From an uncultured Caulobacterales bacterium (lineage in GTDB: Bacteria; Pseudomonadota; Alphaproteobacteria; Caulobacterales; Caulobacteraceae), in contig CAILTK010000119.1 in NCBI GenBank assembly GCA_903837135.1, positions 21,419 through 85,418 of the forward strand: 64,000 nt of DNA, written 5' to 3'. The notes under the pieces were generated by a model. It was not told the DNA's origin. It searched no databases and saw only the letters and a list, made by a program, of their open reading frames with translations. Shown here one piece after another: positions 24,367 through 33,520 of this stretch. Positions within the stretch are counted from its first letter, which is position 1. Each line of letters opens with the position of its first letter. The position numbers were made by a program, and so were the translations under genes.

Positions 24367-26280
24367 TCAACGCCCGAGGTATTTGTCGAACCAGGCCAGG
24401 GTGCGGTCGGTGAGCTCCTTTTTGTGTTCGGGCGCGCGGATGCCGTGGCCCTCGCCGGGAAAGATCACCAGGCTGTTGGGCGCGCCCACCGCGTTCAGGC
24501 CGTGCCAGAACTCGAGCGACTGGGCCGCCGGGCATTCGACGTCGCGTTCGCCGACGTAGATGAAGGTCGGCGTCGTGGCGGTCTTGATCGACCGGATCGG
24601 CGACAAGCGGTCGTAGACCGAGGGATCGTCGTAGAAGGTGGCTCCGAAGAAGGGGACCATCCACTGGTCGATGCCGTTCTCGCCGTAATAGCTGGACCAG
24701 TTGGCGATGCCGGCCCCCGCCACCGCGGCCTTGAACCGGTGGCTGTGGGTGACCGTCCACATGGTCATGAAGCCCCCGTAGGAGTGCCCCATCACGCCGA
24801 GCCGGTTGTCGTCCACCGGAGCGATCCTCTCCACCGCGTCGATCCCGGCCAGGATGTCCGAAAGATCCCCGCCGCCGAAGTCCTTGACGTTGGCGCGCGT
24901 GAACGCCTCGCCCTGGCCGTAGCTGCCGCGCGGATTGGCCTGGAACACGAAATAGCCGTGGTCGATCAGGTCGCGCACCGTGCCGCGCGCCACATAGGTC
25001 GGGGTCACCGCCGCGCTCGGGCCGCCATGGACGATGGTGATCAGCGGATGCTTGACCTTGGGGTCGAAGTCCACCGGGGTCAGCAGCCAGCCCTGCACGT
25101 TGAAGCCGCCGCTGGTCCAGGTCACGTTGGTCGCCTTCACGTGCGCCGGCAGGGCGTCGTTGTCGTGCGTCAGCTTGTGAGGACCGGTGGCGTCGTTGAT
25201 GCCGATGGCGGGGGCTTTCTCGAAGGTCTGCACCGAGGCCGCGGCGACCCGACCGTCGGCGCTCAGGCTGATCCGGCCGTCACCGGCGCCGTGGGTGGCG
25301 GGGACCTTGGCCAGCACCTCGACCTTGCCGGTCGCGGGATCGACCCGGGTCATGGCGATGTCGGCGCTGATCAGAGCGGTGGCGCGGATCGCGTCGCCGC
25401 GCCAGACCAGCGAGGTGAAGGTTCCGGCGAAGGCCGGGGTGAGGTCGGTCGGCGCGCCGCCGGCGAACGGCACGGTGTAGACGTCGCCGCCCACGGAGCC
25501 GTAATCGCTCATCAGTCCGCCGATGAAGGCGACCGTCCGCCCGTCGGGCGAGATGCGCGGAAAGTTCATCTGCGCGGCGGGGGCGGCGATCACGCGCGCC
25601 GCGCCCGATGCGGCGTCGACGGCGATCAGCTTGGCCACCCACCAGTTGTTGTCGCCGTCGCCCTTGGCGGCGGTGGCGACGAAGCCCTTGCCGTCCGGGG
25701 TCCAGTCGTACTCGTAGATCCAGGTGTCCGCCGGCGACACGGCGCGGGGGTCGCCCCCGGAGGCCGGGAGGACCATGATCCGCTGTTCGTCCACCACCGA
25801 GCCGATCTCGCCGACCAGGGCCACGCCGGCCTGGGTGGCCCCCACCTGCTTGTGCGCGCCGACCACGGCGAGAATGGCGATCCGCTCGCCCCCGGGCGAC
25901 CAGCGCGGGGTCTCCGCCAGTCCCCTGACGACGGTGAGCGTGCGCGCGGCGCCCTTGGCCCACACCTCGACAGCGGCGGCGCCGGCCTTTTCGTCGGTGG
26001 CGATCAGGGCCAGGGCCTCGCCGTTGGGCGACCAGGCCAGCCCGGCGTAGCTGCAGGTCGAGCAGGGGTCGATGCGCTCGAGCGTCGCGCCGGTCTTGAC
26101 GCTCCTCACCACGATGACCGCATGCGGCGCCCGCCCGCCCTCGGGCCCCTCGACGAGGTCGATGGAGGCGACCCGGTCGCCCGCGGGCGTGATCACGAGA
26201 TCCTGGTACTGGTGGACGCCGGCAGGCGTGGGAGGTTGCGCGGCGAGGACCGCGGCGGCGGCGAGCGTGGCGAGGATCAT
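24367..26280 (-). CDS. S9-family prolyl oligopeptidase-like serine peptidase
   Basis: This 637-residue protein has a short signal peptide (ILATLAAAAVLAAQ), a WD40/TolB-like propeller (about 25-370) with repeated WSPNGEALAL, ISPDGRTVAFIG-type blades, and a C-terminal alpha/beta-hydrolase. The nucleophile is in GHSYGGF (Ser near residue 498) and the His in GEGHGI (near 610). It cleaves short peptides in the periplasm. I chose the start at 26280 because the signal peptide begins there; the longer frame overlaps the upstream gene. It is the last gene of a leftward set with a membrane protein and an epimerase. Confidence 0.92.
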   Translation of the reverse strand: MILATLAAAAVLAAQPPTPAGVHQYQDLVITPAGDRVASIDLVEGPEGGRAPHAVIVVRSVKTGATLERIDPCSTCSYAGLAWSPNGEALALIATDEKAGAAAVEVWAKGAARTLTVVRGLAETPRWSPGGERIAILAVVGAHKQVGATQAGVALVGEIGSVVDEQRIMVLPASGGDPRAVSPADTWIYEYDWTPDGKGFVATAAKGDGDNNWWVAKLIAVDAASGAARVIAAPAAQMNFPRISPDGRTVAFIGGLMSDYGSVGGDVYTVPFAGGAPTDLTPAFAGTFTSLVWRGDAIRATALISADIAMTRVDPATGKVEVLAKVPATHGAGDGRISLSADGRVAAASVQTFEKAPAIGINDATGPHKLTHDNDALPAHVKATNVTWTSGGFNVQGWLLTPVDFDPKVKHPLITIVHGGPSAAVTPTYVARGTVRDLIDHGYFVFQANPRGSYGQGEAFTRANVKDFGGGDLSDILAGIDAVERIAPVDDNRLGVMGHSYGGFMTMWTVTHSHRFKAAVAGAGIANWSSYYGENGIDQWMVPFFGATFYDDPSVYDRLSPIRSIKTATTPTFIYVGERDVECPAAQSLEFWHGLNAVGAPNSLVIFPGEGHGIRAPEHKKELTDRTLAWFDKYLGR

Positions 26281-26323
26281 GGAGGCCCTTGAGGTTTCCC
26301 GCGGACCATAATCACAGAGTGGG

Positions 26324-26998
26324 TCAGGCGGAAGCGCCCGCGCCCGCGGGGCGCCGGCCGCCATCGACGAACGCGGCGGCGAGAGCCACGAGCAAGTAGA
26401 CGCCGAGCGCCAGGGCCCCGGTGAGGAAGGGATCGGGCGAGCCGCTCGAGCCGCCGAGCGAGGACGACAGGATCTGCACGGCGGTCAGCAGGGTCAGGAA
26501 GGCCACGGCCGGCCACGCGGCTTGGCCCCGCGCCTTGCGCCGAGCCGTCCAGGCGGCGCCGGCGATGGCCACCAGCCCCATCTCCAGCGCCATCTCCGGC
26601 AGGGGGAAGTTCCACAAGCCGAGACCGACCTTCGCCCCGTGCGGAAAGAGTTCGAGGTCCGGCCGGTGCACCAGGAAGTCGGCGAGCCAGTGCGAGAACA
26701 CCACGGCGCCGATCATCAGCGCGGCGCTCCACGGCAGTTTCAGCATCGGCTTGGCGAGCAGGGCGGCGGCGACGGACCAGAGCACGGCCGCCGGCAGGCT
26801 GTGGGTGAAGGGCATGTAGTAGAGGTCGAGCGGCGATCCCGGCAGGGCGGGGTCGATGCGCATCTTCTCCACCCCGCCCATCAGGAGGCCCGACCAGCCG
26901 ATGTCGAGCAGCTGGCAGCCCGCCACATAGGTCCAGAGCGGCGCCCTCGGTTCGGCCGCCTTGGCGGCCAGCGCCGCCGCATAGTGTCCGACGAACAT
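26324..26998 (-). CDS. Multi-pass membrane protein, YdjM/DUF457-like
   Basis: This 224-residue integral membrane protein has about six hydrophobic segments. Histidines at the N terminus (MFVGHYAAALAAK) and in TM segments (PFTHSLPAA, FSHWLADFLVHRPDLELFPHG) resemble the YdjM-like membrane-bound metal-dependent hydrolase group. I chose the ATG at 26998 because GGGGGAG lies seven bases upstream. It sits between the epimerase gene (32 bases upstream) and the S9 peptidase (43 bases downstream), all leftward. No catalytic activity has been shown for most of this family; the function is unknown. Confidence 0.75.
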   Translation of the reverse strand: MFVGHYAAALAAKAAEPRAPLWTYVAGCQLLDIGWSGLLMGGVEKMRIDPALPGSPLDLYYMPFTHSLPAAVLWSVAAALLAKPMLKLPWSAALMIGAVVFSHWLADFLVHRPDLELFPHGAKVGLGLWNFPLPEMALEMGLVAIAGAAWTARRKARGQAAWPAVAFLTLLTAVQILSSSLGGSSGSPDPFLTGALALGVYLLVALAAAFVDGGRRPAGAGASA

Positions 26999-27030
26999 CT
27001 CGATCTCCCCCGAGCGCGCCGATCCGTCCG

Positions 27031-28044
27031 TCAGGCGTTTTGCAGCGCCGGGACGGCCCCCGCGACGAGCGGCCATTCGGCGGGAAGACAGCCCAGGGCG
27101 TCAAGAGCGCCGGCGACGGCGCGGTCCAGCGGCGTGTGCGGTTCCTCGCCGAGGAAGGCGACCAGCTTGCGGTTGTCGAGCCGCAGCGGACGCTGCCACA
27201 GATAGCGCATCTCCAGGATTTCGTGGAACAGGGGCACGACGGGCGAGGCGAGCACGACCAGCGGCCAGGGGAAGCCGCGCACCCGGCGCTCCGGCTGTCC
27301 GGCCACGCGCAGGATGGCCCGGGCCATGTCCTCGCCGCGCTCCATCCAGTGGCCGCCGAAGTTGAACACGGCGCGGTCTTCGAGCCGGTTCTCCTGCTCG
27401 GCCAGCCGGACCATGGTCTCGGCCAGGTCCGGCAGATAGGCCCAGGCGTGACCGACGCCGCGCACGCCCGGGTAGACCGCGCTCCGCACCGGCTTGCCGG
27501 CGGCGACCATCTGCCCGAACCAGCTGTTGGTCGCCATCCGCGAGCCGTAGAAGTCTCCCGCCCGCACGATCAGGGTCTTGACCCCCGACGCCAGCAGCCG
27601 CCGCTCCATCTCGACCCGGAGCTTGCCCTTGCGGGTCATGGGATGCTCGGGCGAGGTCTCGGTGATCACCGCGCCCGCGTCGGGTCCATAGTTGTAGACG
27701 TTCCCGGGCAACAGGATGCGTGCTCCGGTGGCCTTGGCCGCGGCGATCGAGCTCTCCATCATCGGGGTGATCAATTTATCCCAGTCCCTGTACCCGGGCG
27801 GGTTGGCGGCGTGGACGATGAGCTGGACGCCGTGAGCGGCGGCGATCACGTCCGCGGCTTTCATGGCGTCGCCCCGGATCCATTCCGCGCCCGCCAGCCC
27901 GGCTCCAGCGGCCGCGCGTTCGGGATCGCGGTTCAGCGCCTTCACGCGCCAGCCATCCGCCATGAGCGCCTTGGCGACGGCGCCGCCGACGCCCCCTGTA
28001 GCGCCGATCACCAGCGCGGTCTTGGTCTCGAGACTGTGTGTCAT
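27031..28044 (-). CDS. NAD-dependent epimerase/dehydratase-like (atypical SDR) protein
   Basis: This 337-residue extended SDR with Rossmann motif VIGATGGVGGAVAKALMADG (residue 11 onward) has a later VNNY-like stretch (LLPGNVYNYGPDAG) with the Tyr, but no clear YxxxK, so catalysis is uncertain. The ATG at 28044 gives a direct start to the Rossmann fold; the frame extending to 28110 runs into the promoter of the divergent LysR gene. It is probably the target of that regulator. It is the first gene of a leftward operon with the membrane protein and S9 peptidase. Confidence 0.85.
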   Translation of the reverse strand: MTHSLETKTALVIGATGGVGGAVAKALMADGWRVKALNRDPERAAAGAGLAGAEWIRGDAMKAADVIAAAHGVQLIVHAANPPGYRDWDKLITPMMESSIAAAKATGARILLPGNVYNYGPDAGAVITETSPEHPMTRKGKLRVEMERRLLASGVKTLIVRAGDFYGSRMATNSWFGQMVAAGKPVRSAVYPGVRGVGHAWAYLPDLAETMVRLAEQENRLEDRAVFNFGGHWMERGEDMARAILRVAGQPERRVRGFPWPLVVLASPVVPLFHEILEMRYLWQRPLRLDNRKLVAFLGEEPHTPLDRAVAGALDALGCLPAEWPLVAGAVPALQNA

Positions 28045-28129
28045 GGTTCGTCCTCCGTCGCCCAAAGGATCAGCCGCCACGCCGCTAAAGAAAATTGCCG
28101 ATAAATGCATCTCTGCTATTCAGTCGTGA
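28045..28129. promoter_or_regulatory. Divergent promoter region between epimerase-like gene and LysR gene
   Basis: This 85-base spacer is A+T-rich for the window (aaagaaaattgccgataaat). It contains atgcat at 28105-28110 flanked by ATA and TAT 13 bases apart, a loose match to a LysR-type site. The divergent layout is typical for a LysR regulator controlling its neighbour and itself. Confidence 0.5.
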
Positions 28130-29020
28130 ATGGACTCCGCCGGACCCGACTGGGACCTCTACCGGGCCTTCCTCGCCGTGGCCGAGGAGGGAAGCCTCTC
28201 GGGCGCCGCGCGGCGGCTGGGTCTCAGCCAGCCGACCCTCGGCCGGCAGGTGGCGGCGCTGGAGGGTGCGCTCGGCGTCGCCCTGTTCACCCGCTCGCCG
28301 GGCGGCCTCCTGCCGACCGAGGCGGCGCGGGCGCTGAGGCCGCATGCCGAGGCGATGGCCGCCTCCGCCGCCGCCCTGCTGCGGGGGCTCGCCCCGCTGG
28401 ACGGCGACGCGGGGGTGGTGCGCATCACCGCCAGCGAGGTGGTGGGCGGCGCCGTGCTACCCGCGATCCTGGCCGATCTGCGCGAGGCCCATCCGCGGAT
28501 CGACCTCGAGCTCGTCCTGTCCAACCGCAACGACGACCTGCTTCGCCGCGAGGCCGACATCGCCGTGCGCATGGCCCGGCCCACCCAGGGCGCGCTGCAT
28601 GGCCGGCGGATCGGCGCGGTGGAGGTCGGCCTCTATGCGTCGGCCGGCTATATTCAGAAGCACGGTCAGCCGGTTTCGCTGGACGAGCGCTCCGGTCACA
28701 CGGTCGTCGGCTTCGACCAGATTCCGGACTACGCCGAGCGGGCGGTAATCGCCCTGCCGATCACCCGCGCCCTGTTCGATGTGAGGAGCGATTCCGACCT
28801 CGCCCAACTCGCCATGATTCAGGCCGGTGTGGGATTGGGCGGCTGCCAGCGGCCGCTGGCGCGCAGGCTGGGCCTGACACCGGTGCTCGAGGGCGCCTTC
28901 AGCTTTCCGATGGAGGTTTGGGTGGTCATGCACGAGGACCTCAAGTCCACCCGCCGGATGCGCATCGTGTTCGACGCCCTGGTCGAGGGGCTGCAGGCCT
29001 ACCTCAACGAGACGGCCTGA
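28130..29020 (+). CDS. LysR-family transcriptional regulator
   Basis: This 296-residue regulator has an N-terminal winged helix (WDLYRAFLAVAEEGSLSGAA, then LSQPTLGRQVAALEGALGVALFTR) and a type 2 periplasmic-binding-like effector domain. It is divergent from the epimerase-like gene, 85 bases apart, and probably controls it. A second possible target is the PQQ dehydrogenase gene 199 bases downstream. The effector is unknown. Confidence 0.92.
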   Translation: MDSAGPDWDLYRAFLAVAEEGSLSGAARRLGLSQPTLGRQVAALEGALGVALFTRSPGGLLPTEAARALRPHAEAMAASAAALLRGLAPLDGDAGVVRITASEVVGGAVLPAILADLREAHPRIDLELVLSNRNDDLLRREADIAVRMARPTQGALHGRRIGAVEVGLYASAGYIQKHGQPVSLDERSGHTVVGFDQIPDYAERAVIALPITRALFDVRSDSDLAQLAMIQAGVGLGGCQRPLARRLGLTPVLEGAFSFPMEVWVVMHEDLKSTRRMRIVFDALVEGLQAYLNETA

Positions 29021-29219
29021 ACGCGGAGCGGCGGCTCGGCGCCGGCGGATGGCCGGGGCCGCGTCGGGGCGATCCTGGCCGCCCTTCCAGCGTCGCCCCG
29101 GGGAGCGGGCGGCGGGCGAGCGGACCGCGCGGTTGAAGGGACCCGAACGGGGGGATGGCCGTTGCATTGGCCGTGCAATAGCGATCAATTGCGCGCCGGC
29201 GACGATCTGGGAGGATGCG

Positions 29220-30596
29220 ATGAAGATGTTCCTGAAGGGGGCGCTGACGATCGGAGCCCTGAGTCTCGCCGGGCCCCTGGGTCTCGCCGGGCCCGCCGCC
29301 GCCCAGGTCCGGACGGGCGCCGCCGCCTTCGGCGACTACACCACCGACGCGCCCGGCGTGGTGCGCAGGATCACCGCCGCCGACGTGCCGCCGCCGACGC
29401 CCGACAAGGCCAAGGCGGCGCCGGCGGGCACGGCCCCGCGTCCGGCGGGCGCCATGCCCAAGACCCTGCCGGGCTTCGAGATCACCGAGTTCGCCAAGCT
29501 CGACCATCCGCGGCTGATCCGCGTCGCCCCGAACGGCGACGTCTTCGTGGCCGAGACCCAGGCCGGCCGGATCAAGGTGCTTCGCGCCAAGCCGGGCGCG
29601 GCCGCGTCCGACAGCGTGGAGACCTTCGCCGAGGGCCTGAAGGGTCCGTTCGGCATGGCCTTCTATCCCGTCACCGGCGAGCCGAAATGGCTCTACGTCG
29701 CCGAGAACAACACGGTGACGCGCTTCCCCTACAAGTCGGGTGACACCAAGGCGAGCGGGCCGGCCGAGACCGTCGTCAGCGAACTCACCCCGTCGCACGG
29801 CGGCCATACCACGCGCGACATCGTCTTCTCGCGCGACGGCTCGCGCATGTTCGTCTCGGTCGGTTCCGGCTCGAACGTGGCCGAGGAGGTGACCAAGAAG
29901 TCGCCCGAGGACGCCAAGGTCTGGCAGGCCAGCCATCCCCTCGGCGCCATGTGGGACCAGGAAGCCGACCGTGCCGACGTGCTGGAGTTCGACCCCATGG
30001 GCAAGGCCCGCAAGGTCTACGCCACCGGCATCCGCAACTGCGTCGGCCTGGCCCGCACGCCCGGGTCGGACCAGATCTGGTGCTCGACCAACGAGCGCGA
30101 CATGCTCGGCGACGACCTCGTGCCCGACTACATCACCCGGGTGAAGCCGGGCGGCTTCTACGGCTGGCCCTGGTACTACCTCGGCGACCACGAGGATCCG
30201 CGCCTGGCCGGCCAGCGGCCCGACCTCAAGGGCAAGGCCACCGTGCCCGACGTGCTCTTGCAGGCGCACTCGGCCTCGCTGCAGATGGCCTTCTACCCGC
30301 CGGGCGCCTCGGGCCCGGCCGCCTTTCCGGCCGCCTATCGCGGGCAGATCTTCGCCTCGGAGCACGGCTCATGGAACCGGGCCAAGCGCACCGGCTACAA
30401 GGTGATCATGGCCAAGGTGGTCAACGGCGTTCCCACCGGCGAGTACGAGGACTTCGTCACCGGCTTCGTGGTCAACGACGCCTCGGTCTGGGGCCGGCCG
30501 GTGGGGATCGACACGGCGAAGGACGGCGCCCTGTTGTTCAGCGACGACGTCTCGGGCACGGTGTGGCGCGTGGCGGCCAAGGCAGGAGCGAAATGA
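29220..30596 (+). CDS. PQQ-dependent soluble sugar/sorbosone dehydrogenase-like quinoprotein
   Basis: This 458-residue secreted beta-propeller enzyme of the glucose/sorbosone dehydrogenase family has a signal peptide (about residues 1-29). A Pro/Ala-rich linker (about 50-80) follows, then propeller motifs including RVAPNGDVFVAETQAGRIKV, LTPSHGGHTTRDIVFS, GGFYGWPWYYLGDHEDPR, SEHGSWNRAKRTGYKV and GRPVGIDTAKDGALLFSDD. These match the PQQ and calcium-site regions of the family. I chose the ATG at 29220 because GGGAGG lies just upstream and the signal peptide begins there. The stop overlaps a cytochrome c gene (ATGA), its likely electron acceptor. The sugar or alcohol substrate is unknown; PQQ synthesis genes are not in the window. 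Confidence 0.9.
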   Translation: MKMFLKGALTIGALSLAGPLGLAGPAAAQVRTGAAAFGDYTTDAPGVVRRITAADVPPPTPDKAKAAPAGTAPRPAGAMPKTLPGFEITEFAKLDHPRLIRVAPNGDVFVAETQAGRIKVLRAKPGAAASDSVETFAEGLKGPFGMAFYPVTGEPKWLYVAENNTVTRFPYKSGDTKASGPAETVVSELTPSHGGHTTRDIVFSRDGSRMFVSVGSGSNVAEEVTKKSPEDAKVWQASHPLGAMWDQEADRADVLEFDPMGKARKVYATGIRNCVGLARTPGSDQIWCSTNERDMLGDDLVPDYITRVKPGGFYGWPWYYLGDHEDPRLAGQRPDLKGKATVPDVLLQAHSASLQMAFYPPGASGPAAFPAAYRGQIFASEHGSWNRAKRTGYKVIMAKVVNGVPTGEYEDFVTGFVVNDASVWGRPVGIDTAKDGALLFSDDVSGTVWRVAAKAGAK

Positions 30597-30976
30597 AGCG
30601 GGTTCTGGTTCTCTCGGCGGTGCTGTTCGCCGCCGGCTCAGTGGCCTTCTCGGTCGGCGCCCAGCCGAAGGCCGATCCGGCCCACGGCGAGTCCCTGTTC
30701 GAGGACATGTGCATGAGCTGCCATATCAAGGCCGGCGGCGGTCAGGGCCCGAGCCTGGTCGGCGTCGTGGGGCGGCCCGCCGCCAGCGCGCCCGGCGCGG
30801 TCTACACCAAGGCCCTGCAGGAGGCGAAGCTGACCTGGACGCCGGATAAGCTCGACACCTTCCTGATCAATCCCAACGCCATGGTTCCGGGGACGGCCAT
30901 GCCGATGTCGATTCCCGATCCCAAGGATCGGGCCGACGTGATCGCCTTCCTCGCCTCGCCGGCGAACAAGCCCTGA
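30593..30976 (+). CDS. Periplasmic cytochrome c, partner of the PQQ dehydrogenase
   Basis: This 127-residue class I cytochrome c (cytochrome c2/c550 type) has a signal peptide (about 1-23), CMSCH haem motif and axial Met in PGTAMPMSIPDP. Its ATG overlaps the stop codon of the quinoprotein dehydrogenase, so the two are made together. The role as electron acceptor for that enzyme is a strong inference from the coupling. Confidence 0.93.
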   Translation: MKRVLVLSAVLFAAGSVAFSVGAQPKADPAHGESLFEDMCMSCHIKAGGGQGPSLVGVVGRPAASAPGAVYTKALQEAKLTWTPDKLDTFLINPNAMVPGTAMPMSIPDPKDRADVIAFLASPANKP

Positions 30977-31121
30977 CCGCCCGGCCCCGGCGCCCGATCG
31001 GCGGTCACCAGGGGCCGCGCTTGCCGATTTGTCGGGCGTTGTCGCCGTGCGCTCGGGTGGAGCGCGGCGGCGGCGCGAAGGGGCTGAAGCGCCCGCCGGA
31101 CTGTGCGCATATGGCGACCTT

Positions 31122-32552
31122 ATGACGGCGGCGTTCGACGAAATGTTCGGGGCCGAGGGTCAGGTCGACGGCGCGCCCCGCAGCGCCTACGCCGCCCTCG
31201 ACAAATGGATGAAGGCCTCGCCGCCGGAATTCTTCGACGCGCGTCGCCGCCAGGCCGAGCTGTTCTTCCGCCGCATCGGCATCACCTTCGCCGTCTATGG
31301 CGAGGCCGAGAGCCACGAGCGGCTGATCCCCTTCGACATCGTGCCGCGCATCATCTCCGGCAAGGAATGGCGGCGGCTCGAGCAGGGCCTGATCCAGCGG
31401 GCGGCGGTGCTGAACGCCTTCCTGCAGGACGTCTACGGCCCCGGCGAGTGCGTGAAGGCGGGAATCATTCCGGCCGGGCTGGTCTACGGCAACAGCCAGT
31501 ACCGGGTGGAGATGACCCGGATCCGCCCCCCGCACGACATCTACGTCCACATCCTCGGCGCCGACCTCGTGCGGGTGGGCGAGGATCAGTTCTACGTGCT
31601 GGAGGACAATGCGCGCACGCCGTCCGGGGTCTCCTACATGCTGGAGAACCGGGAGGTGATGATGCGCCTGTTCCCCGAGCTGTTCGCCCGCCACCGCGTG
31701 GCGCCGGTGGAGACCTATACCGACAGCCTCCTGGCGACCCTCCGTTCGGTGGCGCCCGAAGGGTCCAGCAAGGACGCGACGGCGGTGGTGCTGACGCCGG
31801 GGCCTTACAACTCGGCCTTCTACGAACACTCCTTCCTCGCCGACAAGATGGGGGTGGAGCTGGTCGAAGGCTCGGACCTGTTCGTGCAGGACGCCCGGGT
31901 GTTCATGCGCACGACCGAGGGGCCGCGCCGGGTCGACGTGATCTATCGCCGGGTCGACGACGACTTTCTCGATCCGCTCACCTTCAAGCCGGATTCCGCC
32001 CTCGGCGTGCCCGGGCTGATGGCGGCTTACGAGGCCGGGGCGGTGACGGTGGTGAACGCGGTGGGCGCCGGCGTGGCCGACGACAAGGCGGTCTACACCT
32101 ACATGCCCGACCTCGTGCGCTTCTACACCGGCAAGGAGGCGATCCTGCCCAACGTGCCGACCTGGCGCTGCCGCGAGACCGACGCCCTGGCCTATGTGCT
32201 CGACCACCTGCCGGAACTGGTGGTCAAGGAGGTCAATGGTTCGGGCGGCTACGGCATGCTGGTCGGGCCGACCGCCACCCGCTCGGAGATCGAGGTTTTC
32301 GCCCACAAGCTCAAGACGGATCCCGAGGGCTTCATCGCCCAGCCGACCCTGGCCCTCTCCACCTGCCCCACCTTCACCGAAAAGGGCCTGCAGCCGCGCC
32401 ACGTGGACCTGCGCCCGTTCGTGCTGACCGGCTCGGACCAGGTGCGGGTGACGCCCGGCGGCCTGACCCGCGTCGCCCTGACCGAGGGCTCGCTGGTGGT
32501 CAACTCCAGCCAGGGCGGCGGCACGAAAGACACCTGGGTGCTGGACGATTGA
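31122..32552 (+). CDS. Circularly permuted ATP-grasp protein (DUF404/DUF407 type)
   Basis: This 476-residue protein belongs to the circularly permuted ATP-grasp family of predicted peptide ligases. Typical stretches are EQGLIQRAAVLNAFLQDVYG, YVLEDNARTPSGVSYMLENR, VVLTPGPYNSAFYEHSFLAD, PNVPTWRC and LVVKEVNGSGGYGMLVGP (nucleotide-binding loop). I chose the ATG at 31122; an open frame runs upstream to 31029 but is Arg-rich and unlike the family. Its stop overlaps the start of the alpha-E gene. In other bacteria the two occur with a transglutaminase-like protein as here, and are predicted to make or modify a peptide; the product is unknown. Confidence 0.92.
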   Translation: MTAAFDEMFGAEGQVDGAPRSAYAALDKWMKASPPEFFDARRRQAELFFRRIGITFAVYGEAESHERLIPFDIVPRIISGKEWRRLEQGLIQRAAVLNAFLQDVYGPGECVKAGIIPAGLVYGNSQYRVEMTRIRPPHDIYVHILGADLVRVGEDQFYVLEDNARTPSGVSYMLENREVMMRLFPELFARHRVAPVETYTDSLLATLRSVAPEGSSKDATAVVLTPGPYNSAFYEHSFLADKMGVELVEGSDLFVQDARVFMRTTEGPRRVDVIYRRVDDDFLDPLTFKPDSALGVPGLMAAYEAGAVTVVNAVGAGVADDKAVYTYMPDLVRFYTGKEAILPNVPTWRCRETDALAYVLDHLPELVVKEVNGSGGYGMLVGPTATRSEIEVFAHKLKTDPEGFIAQPTLALSTCPTFTEKGLQPRHVDLRPFVLTGSDQVRVTPGGLTRVALTEGSLVVNSSQGGGTKDTWVLDD

Positions 32553-33493
32553 TGCTCTCGCGCACCGCTGACAGCCTCTACTGGCTGGCCCGTTATGTGG
32601 AGCGCGCCGACTTCCTGGCGCGCATCCTCGACGCGGCCATGCGCATGGCCTCCCTGCCCGCCGGCGACGGCGCGGACGGGGCCGAGTGGGACAGCGCCAT
32701 CGCCATCTCCGACCAGCGCGAGGCCTTCGTCGCCGCCTACGGCGCGGCCGACGAGCAGAGCGTTCGCCGGTTCCTGGCCTTCGACCACGCCAACCCGTCC
32801 TCGATCCGAAGCTGTCTCAGCAACGCCCGCAACAACGCCCGCGCCGTGCGCACGGCCCTGACGTCGGAGGTGTGGGAAGCGGTCAACGACGCCTGGAACC
32901 AGTTCAACCTGATGGACGAGAAGGGCATGGACATGCAGGCCTTCGCCCGGTTCATCGAGTGGACCAAGGCGGCGGCGCGTTCCTTCGACGGCGCCGTGCA
33001 CCGAACCCAGCTGCGCAACGACGGCTACGCCTTCCTGCGCCTGGGCGCCGCCATCGAGCGGGCCGACAACACCGCCCGCATCCTCGACGTGAAGTACCAC
33101 ATGCTGCTGCCGGCCTCAGAACCGGTCGGCGGCGGGCTCGACTATTTCCAATGGTCGACCATCCTGCGCGAGGTCTCGGCGCACACCGCCTACCGCTGGG
33201 TCTACCGCGAGAGCATCAAGCCGTGGCTGGTGGCCGACCTTCTGATCCTGAACCGGCAGATGCCCCGTTCGCTCGCCAGTTGCTCCGCCGACATCACCGG
33301 CCAGCTCGACCAGCTGGGTCAGGCCTATGGCCGGCGCGGCGCCGCCCAGCGGGCGGCGACGGCGACGCTGGGACGGCTGACCAGCCTGCGGATCGAGCAG
33401 ATCTTTCAGTCCGGCCTGCATGAGTTCGTGACCGCCTTCATCGACGAGAACGCCCGGCTCTCCAACGTCATCGCCGAACAGTACCTGATGTAA
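32552..33493 (+). CDS. Alpha-E domain protein (DUF403)
   Basis: This 313-residue, largely helical protein of the alpha-E family starts MLSRTADSLYWLARYVERAD, the family hallmark, and has IERADNTARILDVKYHMLLP later. It overlaps the stop of the ATP-grasp gene by one base (TGATG), so the two are translationally coupled. Family knowledge: alpha-E proteins always accompany ATP-grasp ligases, sometimes fused, and may be a substrate carrier or regulatory partner. No enzymatic motif is visible. Confidence 0.92.
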   Translation: MLSRTADSLYWLARYVERADFLARILDAAMRMASLPAGDGADGAEWDSAIAISDQREAFVAAYGAADEQSVRRFLAFDHANPSSIRSCLSNARNNARAVRTALTSEVWEAVNDAWNQFNLMDEKGMDMQAFARFIEWTKAAARSFDGAVHRTQLRNDGYAFLRLGAAIERADNTARILDVKYHMLLPASEPVGGGLDYFQWSTILREVSAHTAYRWVYRESIKPWLVADLLILNRQMPRSLASCSADITGQLDQLGQAYGRRGAAQRAATATLGRLTSLRIEQIFQSGLHEFVTAFIDENARLSNVIAEQYLM

Positions 33494-33520
33494 CGGCCGG
33501 CCTCGGAGCTCCTTCCGCCC

